Shown piece by piece: positions 17,448-25,911 of a stretch of 64,000 bases of DNA (the stretch's first letter is position 1; each line of letters opens with the position of its first letter). Made by a program: the position numbers and the translations under genes. The DNA is taken from assembly GCF_000218235.1 (NCBI RefSeq), contig NZ_GL945017.1, positions 1,303,598 to 1,367,597 on the forward strand, written 5' to 3'. The notes beneath the pieces were generated by a model that ran no database searches, was not told the DNA's origin, and saw only the letters and a program-made list of their open reading frames with translations. The stretch comes from Hallella multisaccharivorax DSM 17128 (lineage in GTDB: Bacteria > Bacteroidota > Bacteroidia > Bacteroidales > Bacteroidaceae).

Positions 17448-19371
17448 GTATGCTCGGCATGAGTATTGTCTAACGGGTGCAAGTCCCGAGTAAGCCTTAA
17501 TAGCGGGAATTACATAGCCAAAGGCAAGGGTGTCCATCGTGAGGTGGAATCTGAAAGAAGCCGGCGGCAAACATCTGACCTAACGAACAGAAACTTCATA
17601 CAAGGCATATGACCGTGGGTAAGGTTGCTAAACAAATCAAAGCCCTATAGCTATTCGGAACGGTTGGTGTAAATGAAGTGGGTATAAGATGGAAAGACAA
17701 TGCCCTTATCCGAGGAGGTCTCACGGACACTTCAAATAGTTTTTTTTTACGAAAGAAGTGGAGTAAAGCTTGCCGTGAGAAGTCAGCAGACGCCATAGTA
17801 GTGCAATACTCGATAACGTTGCATGAAGGGCTGAACCTAACAATCAAGCGATAGTAATTGAAACATACCTCATGAAGGAAAGAATGCAGAAAACATTATC
17901 CCAAGTTAATGGCTGCCCCCAAAGAGATAGGTCGGAAACCGAATGGTATGGGGGAGTGCAGACCTACATGTGGATGTGTGAAGACAACATCGTGGAAGTA
18001 CCATTCGACAAGGAACACCTTTTCGAGCAAATCCTTAGCCCTTCAAATCTCAACCGAGCCTACAAGGCAGTTATGAGAAACAAAGGCTGTGGTGGTATCG
18101 ACAAGATGTCGTGTGAGCAGTTGCTCCCATGGCTATTGACCAATAAGGACTTGCTCATCCGTTCCTTGATGGACGGCTCTTACCGTCCAAACCCAGTGAA
18201 AAGGGTAGAAATACCCAAAGACAATGGCAAGATGCGCCTGTTGGGAATACCTACAGTAGTAGACCGTTTGGTGCAACAAGCCATAAACCAAGTATTGACC
18301 CCCATCTATGAGAACCAATTTTCCAAGACGAGCTACGGCTTCCGTCCGAGAAGAGGATGCCATGACGCAATACGAGGAGCGCAAAGTATAATTAATGAAG
18401 GCTACATATATGTAGTAGACCTTGACCTTGAACGCTTCTTCGATACCGTGAGCCATAGCAAACTCATAGAAATTCTCAGCCGTACGATAAAAGACGGCAG
18501 AGTGGTCAGTCTTATACACAAATATCTCCGAGGTGGTGTAATGAACAAAGGCTTGTTTGAAGCGAGCGAAGAGGGAACTCCCCAAGGAGGACCGCTAAGT
18601 CCGTTGTTGAGTAACATCATACTCAACGAATTGGACAAAGAACTTGAACGCAGAGGGCTTCCCTTTGTACGCTATGCCGATGACTGGATGATATTCTGTA
18701 AGTCCAAAAGGGCTGCAATGCGAGTGAAGGAGTCTATAACCCGATTTATAGAAAATGTTCTATATCTCAGAGTCAACAAGGAAAAGACCGTAGTGTCGTA
18801 TGTACGTGGAGTGAAATATCTGGGCTACTCCTTTTATGTGATGAAAGGCAAATGCCAACTCACTGTGCACCCAAAATCCAAAGCCAAGATGAAGTCAAGG
18901 TTGAAAGAACTGACAAGTCGCAGCAATGGATGGGGATATGCCAAGAGAAAGCAAAAGCTGAAAGAATACATAAGAGGGTGGGTTGGCTATTATCATCTTG
19001 CCAATATGAAGCGTCTCTTGCTTGAAACAGACGAATGGTTAAGACGTAGAATACGCATGTGTATATGGAAAGCTTGGAAGAAAGTCAAGACAAAAGTGGC
19101 AAACCTCATTAGATGTGGTATTAATAAATACCAAGCATACGAATGGGGTAATACTCGTAAGGGTTATTGGCATATAGCTAATAGTCCTATTTTAGCAACT
19201 GCAATAAGTAACAACAATCTACGTGCAGCAGGGTATGCTACTTTAATGGGGACGTATCTCGAATGGCACCCCAAAATAGGAACCGCCGTATGCGGGACCG
19301 CATGTACGGTGGTGTGAGAGGTCGGAAAACGAAAGTAGGAAGAAAACTACTTCGTTTTCCTCCTACTCGAT
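17448..19371 (+). mobile_element. Group II intron (class C-like by insertion site)
   Basis: The 5' end is set at GTATG (17448), a plausible form of the GUGYG start. A domain I stretch ACGGGTGCAAGTCCCG lies near 17473-17488. Domain V is the hairpin at about 19281-19314, with a CGC triad and a two-base bulge. Domain VI ends ...CCTACTCGAT at 19371. The intron sits 4 bp after the trxA terminator stem, the usual target of group IIC introns. TAAGA at 17685-17689 could pair with TCTTA of the 5' exon as EBS1. Ends are inferred, good to a few bases. Confidence 0.75.
17872..19317 (+). CDS. ltrA: Group II intron reverse transcriptase/maturase
   Basis: 481 residues. The reverse transcriptase domain includes the fingers segment GKMRLLGIPTVVDRLVQQA, SYGFRPRRGCHDAI, DLERFFDTVSH, GTPQGGPLSPLLSNI and the catalytic YADD (FVRYADDWMIF). 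The maturase X domain follows (GWVGYYHLANM...WRRIRMCIW-like), ending in YEWGNTRKGYWHIANSP. There is no HNH endonuclease domain, so spread would use nicked or single-stranded target DNA. Oddly, the last ~13 codons run into domain V, so the C-terminal tail after EWHPK is encoded by catalytic RNA. Confidence 0.93.
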   Translation: MKERMQKTLSQVNGCPQRDRSETEWYGGVQTYMWMCEDNIVEVPFDKEHLFEQILSPSNLNRAYKAVMRNKGCGGIDKMSCEQLLPWLLTNKDLLIRSLMDGSYRPNPVKRVEIPKDNGKMRLLGIPTVVDRLVQQAINQVLTPIYENQFSKTSYGFRPRRGCHDAIRGAQSIINEGYIYVVDLDLERFFDTVSHSKLIEILSRTIKDGRVVSLIHKYLRGGVMNKGLFEASEEGTPQGGPLSPLLSNIILNELDKELERRGLPFVRYADDWMIFCKSKRAAMRVKESITRFIENVLYLRVNKEKTVVSYVRGVKYLGYSFYVMKGKCQLTVHPKSKAKMKSRLKELTSRSNGWGYAKRKQKLKEYIRGWVGYYHLANMKRLLLETDEWLRRRIRMCIWKAWKKVKTKVANLIRCGINKYQAYEWGNTRKGYWHIANSPILATAISNNNLRAAGYATLMGTYLEWHPKIGTAVCGTACTVV

Positions 19372-19379
19372 TGATGGTC

Positions 19380-22300
19380 TTATGCAATGTTGTCGAGGAA
19401 CAGCAGCAGTCTATTGGTAACATTGACGGCAGACACCCCGCTGTCGAAGTCGAGCGATACGAGATTCAGTTGCGGATACATTGCTTTCAGCTTCTTTTCA
19501 ATACCTTTGGAGACGATATGGTTGGCGATGCAGCCGAAGGGCTGCAGGCTTGCCACATTGTAGACTCCTTGTTTGACCAGACTAACGATATCACTCGGCA
19601 ACAGCCAACCCTCTCCAAACTGGGCGGCAAGTGACACCACTCCGTTGACATCTTTGGCATCTTCGAAAATGTTGGTGAAAGGACGGAAGAAGCGGAAGCG
19701 TGACGCAAGCGTATTGATCTTCTTCTCTCTTCTCCAGATAAGGCTGTAAACACTCTTGACGAGGAAGTCGGGTACGTGGCTGCATTTCAAGCCCATATGT
19801 TTTTGTACAATGGCATTGACAAACTCCTGAAGGAAGAATGGAGAAAGCAGGGGCGGTACTACCTCGCAACCTTTCGCTATGATGCGACGCTCAAGAAATT
19901 GATGTGCAAAGGGATTGAACTTCAGGAAGATCTCCCCGACAATGCCAACAGCCGGCACCTCTTTGTCCTCTGTAATATCATCAAAATCTTCGGCTGCCTC
20001 TGAGATCAGCTCCATCAGCGTTTTGGGATCATTGTCCAAAATGGGCTTGGCAGCTGCACTGAGATATTTGTGCCTTAGTTGCTCTGCCTGGTTACTGAAT
20101 TGTCCGTCGACGATGTAAGCGTCTTTTTTTAATCTGCTCACAGAGCCGTGATAGAGTTTCGAGATGGTGTCGCTATAGAGAAAGGTGGTGACGATAATGG
20201 GTGCCATGCTCATCCATGGCACATTGAGTTCGCCGTCTTGCTCTTTGTCATCAGAGGCGCTGGTGGACACGCCCAAGGTGATGAGTGGCACGTCTGTAAA
20301 TCCATTAGCATTCATGGCGCGGCGTATAAGAGCAGCGTAGTTGGTGGCACGGCACTGTCCTCCTGTCTGGGTCATGACGGCAGAAACTTCCTGTGGATTA
20401 TACTTCCCTGATTTCAATGCCTTGACAAAATCGCCTACGATGAGTGTTGCAGGATAGCAAACCTCATTATTGGCATACTTGAGCCCTTGCTCTGCGCTGG
20501 TGATGTCGCTGGGCGGAAGTATTTCCACATCCCAGCCTAAGAGCTTGCAAAGTGGCGGGAGGAGCGGAGTCAGATATTCCGTAAAGTACGGTGCAAGGAT
20601 TTTCTTCTGTTGTGGTCTGGCACCTCTCGATCTTGTGACAGCCTCCCGAGTGTTGTTGTCATTGTCGCGGGAGGCCGTGACGTTACGATCTGATTTCCCG
20701 TTCAGGCTTTCTATCAGTGACCTTACTCTTAGTTTCAGTGAGCCCACATTGCTCACGTCGTCTATCTTTAGCAGTGTAAAAGGTTTGCCATGACGCTTCA
20801 GGATGTCGCGTATTTCATCTTGGATGAATGAGTCGGGCCCACATCCAAAGGATGTCATCTGGATGAAATGCACGTCGTCAGCTTGCTCTGCACACCATTG
20901 CCCCGCCTTGATGATGCGGTTCATATACGCCCATTGCCTCACAAGATAGGTCTCTCCTGTACCTGCCTGCATGTTACCGCGCACAATATCTTCAGAGATG
21001 ACATTCACTCCAAGTGAGGCAATCATTTCTGACAGCTTGTGTTGGATGAGTGGGTCGGTGTGGTAAGGACGTCCTACGAGCAGGATGGTAAGCCGGTGGC
21101 TGTGTCTGCTCTCAGTCAGTATCTCTTCAGCTTTGCTGTGGATTGCCTGAACATAGTCGCATTGGGCTTTGGTAGCGGCGTTGAGTGCGTTTTTCCGAAT
21201 CTTTGGGGCGATACCGTAGCCTTTCAAGAAATCGTCTATCTGCTTGCTGAGAAGCTTCTCATCACGGAAGTTGATCACGGGTGACACCACCTCGTTGTGC
21301 AGGTTCATTGCAGAGCGGATGACATCAGAGTAGGCCGAGACAATAGGGCAGTTGTAGCTGTTGATGTTGCGGCTGTCGTCCTGCTGCTCAAATATCACAT
21401 AAGGCATGAAGATGAACTTCTGTTGCTCCTGCGGCATCCGCGCAAGTTGTTCGTCAAGCTCCTTGACATGTGAATGTACGAGCTTGGCAGGGAAACAAAT
21501 GTTGTCACTCATCACGGTGCTGAGTGCACTTTCGTAGCGTTGGAAATTACTCTCTGAACTCAGTATGACCTCAAACCCGGCCGTGGTGAAAAGTGCATAC
21601 CAGAAAGGAAAGTCCTCGTACATGTTCAGTATCCGAGGTATTGCCACGACAGATTTACCCTTCTGCCGTTGGCCATTGGAGCCGGAAGAGCATCGGTCGA
21701 AAAGCAGGTGATATTTGTAGGTATAGATATTCTCGCCTTTGATTTCATGCTTCCCTTTGTTGTTGAACACCCGCTCACACTTGTTACCTGAATAGAATTT
21801 TCGGCCACCGGCAAACTGATACATAGTGACAAAACAATGGTTTTCGCAACCTTTGCAGTTGAGAAGCTTTGTACTGTAGGACGACATGTTGAGTAAATCG
21901 TCTACTTCACGACCTTCTTCGGCATTCTTGTCAGCCAATTGTGCGATGGCGTGCAGGGAGCACCCGTAAGCACCCATCATTTCCGGCATGTTGCTCCTTG
22001 CCACTTCCCTGCCGGTAAGAAGTTCGAATGCTCTGACCACAGAGTCGTTCTTCATGGTGCCGCCCTGTACGACGATGTGGTCGCCCAAAGGATCGTTACC
22101 CCGCAATTTGAGCACTTTAAACAAGCAGTTGCGCACCACGGAATAGCTCAGTCCGGCGGCAATGTCCTCCACGCTGGCTCCTTCGCGCATCACTTGTTTT
22201 ACTTTTGAGTTCATAAACACCGTGCAGCGCGTACCCAGGTCACAGGGATCAGACGCGCGGCATGCTGCGTCGGCGAAGTCTTCCACCTGATAGCCAAGGC

Positions 22301-23726
22301 CTTTGGCAAATGTCTGAATGAAGGTGCCGCATCCCGATGAGCAGGCTTCGTTGAGCTCCATGCGTGTCACGGCACCGTTGTCCACAAAGATGGCTTTCAT
22401 ATCTTGTCCGCCAATGTCAAGGATGAAGCTCACGTCAGGCATTAAGTGTTCTGCTGCACGGTAATGTGCCATGGTCTCGATGATACTGGTGTCAAGGTTG
22501 AAAGCTGCTTTGATCAGTTCTTCCCCATAGCCTGTAGAGCAGGAACCGACGATATGTAGATGGGTTTTACTTTCTGTAGCTTTGTCTTGGAGCCTCGTCA
22601 GGCCGTCTTTGACGGCTTTAATGGGGTTACCAAGGTTCATCGAGTAATCAGAGAAGACGATCTCTCCGGCTTCCTTGCCTTGAGCCCTCACGGCAATGAT
22701 CTTAGTAGTCGTTGAACCGGAATCGATGCCAATGACGACCTGTTCGTCGCCTTCGCGCATGGGATAGATTCTGGTGCTGTACTTTTCTTTGCTTTTCAGC
22801 CAGGTGTTGTGTGCTTCAGTAGAGGGAAATAATGGGTTGAGTTTCTCTTCTACGTCGACTTTTGGCTGATTGGTCCTGGTGAATACATTGGCATCTGCCC
22901 GAGTGTTGAGATGTGCCAAAAGCGTTTCTATACTGACAGGAGTGACGTTCCCAGCCCGTAGCGCACAACCCAAGGCGGGTATCAGGTTGCCTTCCTTAAG
23001 AACGATAAAGTCAGACAGGGACAGGTGCAGATAGTCGGCAAAGGCTTTGCGAAGAGCCGGCAGAAAGGTCAGGGGGCCTCCGCATAAGAGAATGGGTGCA
23101 GAGAAGTCGCAGCCGTGACTGAGCGTGGTAACAGTCTGCACGGCGATGCTGTGGAAGATACTTGCCGCGATGTCTGTCTCGGGAAGGTTACGCGCCATGA
23201 GGTTTTGTATGTCGGTCTTGGCGAAGACGCCACAGCGCGCTGCCATAGGATAGAGATGGGTTGATTGCAGAGCCAGGTCGTTCATGCGCTGGTTATCGCA
23301 TCCCATCAGTACCGACATTTGGTCGATGAATGCGCCAGTGCCGCCCGCACAGTTGCCGTTCATGCGTAGTTCTGTGCTGTTGCCATTGAAAAAGACGACC
23401 TTGGCGTCCTCGCCACCAATATCTATCAGAGCTTTGGCCTGTGGGTAACGATTGTGTGCAAACACAGTAGCTGCGACAACCTCTTGTACGAATTCGGCAT
23501 TGAGACTCTCGGCGGTAGACATGCCTACCGACCCAGTGACACAGAGGCACAGTTCGATGTCAGGGAAACGTTGTCTTATTTCATTAAGATAAGTGCCGAC
23601 AAGCTCTTTAACCTTGGCGTTGTGACGCTCATATCTTGAGAAGACTATTTCGCCTTTAGGGTCGATTAGAACTATTTTGGCGGTGGTGGAACCGACATCA
23701 AGACCCGCTCTGTATGCCTTTTTCAT
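19380..23726 (-). CDS. Giant acyl-CoA dehydratase activase-related protein (two ATPase domains plus HgdB-like regions)
   Basis: 1448 residues from ATG 23726 (MKKAYRAGLDVGSTTAK). Two BadF/BcrA-type ATPase domains are in tandem: GLDVGSTTAK at the N-terminus with NGNCAGGTGAFIDQM near 125, and IGIDSGSTTTK near 330 with NEACSSGCGTFIQTF near 460. In 2-hydroxyacyl-CoA dehydratase activators the cysteine in this motif binds a [4Fe-4S] cluster. The second half (from about 645, GGRKFYSGNKCERVF) resembles the DUF2229/HgdB-like dehydratase region, with further cysteines (SFGCGPDSF, GGQCRATNYA, PFGCIANH). The family occurs in anaerobes; the substrate is unknown. A frame extension to 23765 would overlap the promoter (23763-23770), so the downstream ATG was chosen. 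Confidence 0.85.
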   Translation of the reverse strand: MKKAYRAGLDVGSTTAKIVLIDPKGEIVFSRYERHNAKVKELVGTYLNEIRQRFPDIELCLCVTGSVGMSTAESLNAEFVQEVVAATVFAHNRYPQAKALIDIGGEDAKVVFFNGNSTELRMNGNCAGGTGAFIDQMSVLMGCDNQRMNDLALQSTHLYPMAARCGVFAKTDIQNLMARNLPETDIAASIFHSIAVQTVTTLSHGCDFSAPILLCGGPLTFLPALRKAFADYLHLSLSDFIVLKEGNLIPALGCALRAGNVTPVSIETLLAHLNTRADANVFTRTNQPKVDVEEKLNPLFPSTEAHNTWLKSKEKYSTRIYPMREGDEQVVIGIDSGSTTTKIIAVRAQGKEAGEIVFSDYSMNLGNPIKAVKDGLTRLQDKATESKTHLHIVGSCSTGYGEELIKAAFNLDTSIIETMAHYRAAEHLMPDVSFILDIGGQDMKAIFVDNGAVTRMELNEACSSGCGTFIQTFAKGLGYQVEDFADAACRASDPCDLGTRCTVFMNSKVKQVMREGASVEDIAAGLSYSVVRNCLFKVLKLRGNDPLGDHIVVQGGTMKNDSVVRAFELLTGREVARSNMPEMMGAYGCSLHAIAQLADKNAEEGREVDDLLNMSSYSTKLLNCKGCENHCFVTMYQFAGGRKFYSGNKCERVFNNKGKHEIKGENIYTYKYHLLFDRCSSGSNGQRQKGKSVVAIPRILNMYEDFPFWYALFTTAGFEVILSSESNFQRYESALSTVMSDNICFPAKLVHSHVKELDEQLARMPQEQQKFIFMPYVIFEQQDDSRNINSYNCPIVSAYSDVIRSAMNLHNEVVSPVINFRDEKLLSKQIDDFLKGYGIAPKIRKNALNAATKAQCDYVQAIHSKAEEILTESRHSHRLTILLVGRPYHTDPLIQHKLSEMIASLGVNVISEDIVRGNMQAGTGETYLVRQWAYMNRIIKAGQWCAEQADDVHFIQMTSFGCGPDSFIQDEIRDILKRHGKPFTLLKIDDVSNVGSLKLRVRSLIESLNGKSDRNVTASRDNDNNTREAVTRSRGARPQQKKILAPYFTEYLTPLLPPLCKLLGWDVEILPPSDITSAEQGLKYANNEVCYPATLIVGDFVKALKSGKYNPQEVSAVMTQTGGQCRATNYAALIRRAMNANGFTDVPLITLGVSTSASDDKEQDGELNVPWMSMAPIIVTTFLYSDTISKLYHGSVSRLKKDAYIVDGQFSNQAEQLRHKYLSAAAKPILDNDPKTLMELISEAAEDFDDITEDKEVPAVGIVGEIFLKFNPFAHQFLERRIIAKGCEVVPPLLSPFFLQEFVNAIVQKHMGLKCSHVPDFLVKSVYSLIWRREKKINTLASRFRFFRPFTNIFEDAKDVNGVVSLAAQFGEGWLLPSDIVSLVKQGVYNVASLQPFGCIANHIVSKGIEKKLKAMYPQLNLVSLDFDSGVSAVNVTNRLLLFLDNIA

Positions 23727-23762
23727 ATGTGGTAAAGCTCTATTAGTCAATAAAATTACTTG

Positions 23763-23770
23763 CAAAGTTA
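23763..23770 (-). promoter_or_regulatory. Promoter -7 box of the giant activase gene (TAACTTTG)
   Basis: Minus strand TAACTTTG, 36 bp upstream of the ATG at 23726; it decides the start over the longer reading frame. Confidence 0.7.
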
Positions 23771-23854
23771 CAAAAAAAAGTATGTATTGTGTTTTGTTTT
23801 TATATTATTTAATACCCTTACTTTGAGCCTTCGGACATGTATGCCGTCGTGTGA

Positions 23855-23942
23855 CAGTTGCCGCACGATCGTCAAACAGTTGCCGCACGATCGTCAAACA
23901 ATTGCCGCACGATCGTTCGACAATTGTCACATGATGGCATTC
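23855..23942 (+). repeat. 22-bp-period array D (different sequence)
   Basis: Units at 23855, 23877 (identical, CAGTTGCCGCACGATCGTCA + AA), 23899 (4 changes) and 23921 (degenerate); a fainter unit may precede at 23833. Each good unit holds the palindrome ACGATCGT. The period equals that of arrays A-C, but the sequence is unrelated. Confidence 0.85.
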
Positions 23943-24122
23943 TTCTCTAAAGCAAGAAAAATGGTGGTGCAGTGAGAAGATGATGACATGGGGGCTCAGC
24001 CTTGTTTTTTCCTTTCACCTCACCTAATCAAATTTTGCTGCTTGTAATGATTAGCTGTGGTAATACATTGACTCTTAATTAAAAAAATGGGAATCTATTC
24101 GATTCCTATTGCGTACAAAAAG

Positions 24123-24211
24123 CGGAAGGTGAGGGATTCAAACCCCCGATACCACGTAATGGGTATACCAGATTTCGAGTCTAGCGCATTCGGTCACTCT
24201 GCCAACCTTCC
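24123..24211 (-). tRNA. tRNA-Ser(CGA)
   Basis: The 89-nt cloverleaf reads on the minus strand. Acceptor stem GGAAGGT/ACCTTCC with discriminator G; anticodon loop CTCGAAA, anticodon CGA; long variable arm (TATACCCATTACGTGGTAT); T-arm GGGGGTTTGAATCCCTC. CCA is not encoded; a T-run follows as a simple terminator. Confidence 0.95.
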
Positions 24212-24646
24212 TAAAACTGCGGTACAAAATTACACAAAAAATGCCGGAATACTTATGTCCCTTGATGGATTAACAATATTTAATCCATTCTTCCTTCCCT
24301 TTAGCACTCATCCTGTCACATGAAAATGCTGTCCAGCCATTATGATGGGATAGGAGGCAGAAGTGTGTAAGTTCAATAGAGAAGTATGCGAGTTTGGGAT
24401 ACAACGTACTGCTTTCTTTGACAACAAGCTGGAGGCACTGCTTGTGCATGTGGAGAAGTCAAGACAATCAGAGCTCTTTGCATGGTAATCTTATCTTGAG
24501 CTTGCATCTATAATAATGCCCCCCAAAAAAGTTTTATTCGTTGTTGAAAGCCTTTTCATTGAGCGCGTACCTCAGTCTGTTGCGTAGAGGAGATTGCTCT
24601 GTGATGTACTTGTCTGTTCTTTAAGCTCACGGTTCAGTTTTTGAAA
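24212..24646. other. Intergenic stretch with possible gene remnants
   Basis: No intact gene. On the plus strand, codons about 24361-24486 read as a short open tail (…EFGIQRTAFFDNKLEALL…FAW) ending TAA. On the minus strand about 24524-24640 reads in two frames as one possible C-terminus (QKLNRELKEQ…, then …RLRYALNEKAFNNE and TAA). Both look like decayed fragments of unknown proteins. Confidence 0.3.
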
Positions 24647-25879
24647 TTAGTGTGAGGCTTTCCACCAAGATGTTTTTTCTTTTCCTTTCAATGCAACTCT
24701 GTTTATGCTTGGATCAGAAATTGTAATTCCCGAAAAACGGTTGATTTTGATGAACAGTCCACCTCTAAAAGGATAAATAGCAGAGTAGATGGAATCAGTA
24801 TGCACTGTCGATTTCACGGTTTGCGTAAGGAGAGCGTTGAAGTCGTTCAGCATATCGTTGTCTTTGCAGAGGTGTTCCACGTAATCTTTCATGTCAAAGA
24901 AAATGCTTTGATCAAAACCGTCAAGGGTTTGAAGACTGTCCAGATCATTGCTGTCAAACTGATACTTCTCATTAATCAGCTTCATCTGTGCTGCTAAGCG
25001 ATCCAACTTACGACAATCAATTACTGACAGCGTGCCGCAAGGAGGATTGAATTTGGAGTAGAACTGATGAAAAGCCGCCGTGATAGTCTCATAGGCAGGA
25101 GTGGGAGAGGCAAGCGATGTCCACATAGACTGATAGGGCATACCCTCCGCCATAATTTCTGATGTGGAGCCAACAAGGAAGTTGGTCACATCTTTGAGTT
25201 GATAGGCTGTTTCCACATTGGCCATATAACAGTCATCAAAGAGGATATACTGCATCTTTAATCCTGCTTCACGGATGCCTGCATCTAGAGTTTCTATATC
25301 AGTTGCATAGCTATTCAGATCGTCCACGCTGCCATAGAATCGGGTGGGGTGCCAAAGATTGGTGCTTCCCTTTTTCGTAATGGAAGAGGCATCCCTTCTT
25401 TGCTTGGCAGCGTATGGATAGTCGGTCCAGTCATTTTTAAAGGTCCATCCCATACCGTGGCACCCGATGACCATGGCATAATTGAGCGCGAAGGCATTGC
25501 TTTTCACATCGCTGAGGATCTCTGCAATACCGTTTGCCGTAGTATAGAGGTTACCCGTGTAGCTCTTGATAGTCTTATGGTGTATCTGTTTGTTTTCTAA
25601 GGTTATCTCATACAATGACGAAGACTCTGCAGAAGTACTGAAGAAAACAAGCACTCGACCATTCATCCGCCCAGCTTTAAGGATGGCTCCCTCAATGCTA
25701 TCGAGGTTTTGCATGAAATAAGAGTAAAGACCTTGATAGCCGTTGGCGGATCCCGACCATGGCATGAATACAATTGTTGTCTGTTTGTTGTAGTTGTCAG
25801 GGGCTTCCGACTCGCTGTTGCAAGCGGAGAACGATACGGTAGCAATCACCAGAACGAGCAAATACAGAACACGCTTCAT
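24647..25879 (-). CDS. Clostripain-like cysteine peptidase lipoprotein (family C11)
   Basis: 410 residues. A lipoprotein signal with lipid-attached C20 (VSFSAC|NSESEA) places it on the outer or inner membrane. The C11 catalytic dyad is H141 (MVIGCHGMGW) and C217 (ILFDDCYMANVE). Clostripain-type enzymes cut after Arg or Lys; substrate choice here is not readable. It begins 32 bp after the valS stop on the same strand with no clear promoter between, so read-through from valS is likely. Confidence 0.9.
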   Translation of the reverse strand: MKRVLYLLVLVIATVSFSACNSESEAPDNYNKQTTIVFMPWSGSANGYQGLYSYFMQNLDSIEGAILKAGRMNGRVLVFFSTSAESSSLYEITLENKQIHHKTIKSYTGNLYTTANGIAEILSDVKSNAFALNYAMVIGCHGMGWTFKNDWTDYPYAAKQRRDASSITKKGSTNLWHPTRFYGSVDDLNSYATDIETLDAGIREAGLKMQYILFDDCYMANVETAYQLKDVTNFLVGSTSEIMAEGMPYQSMWTSLASPTPAYETITAAFHQFYSKFNPPCGTLSVIDCRKLDRLAAQMKLINEKYQFDSNDLDSLQTLDGFDQSIFFDMKDYVEHLCKDNDMLNDFNALLTQTVKSTVHTDSIYSAIYPFRGGLFIKINRFSGITISDPSINRVALKGKEKTSWWKASH

Positions 25880-25911
25880 GATTGTTTACATTTAAAAGCT
25901 ATGAATGAGAA

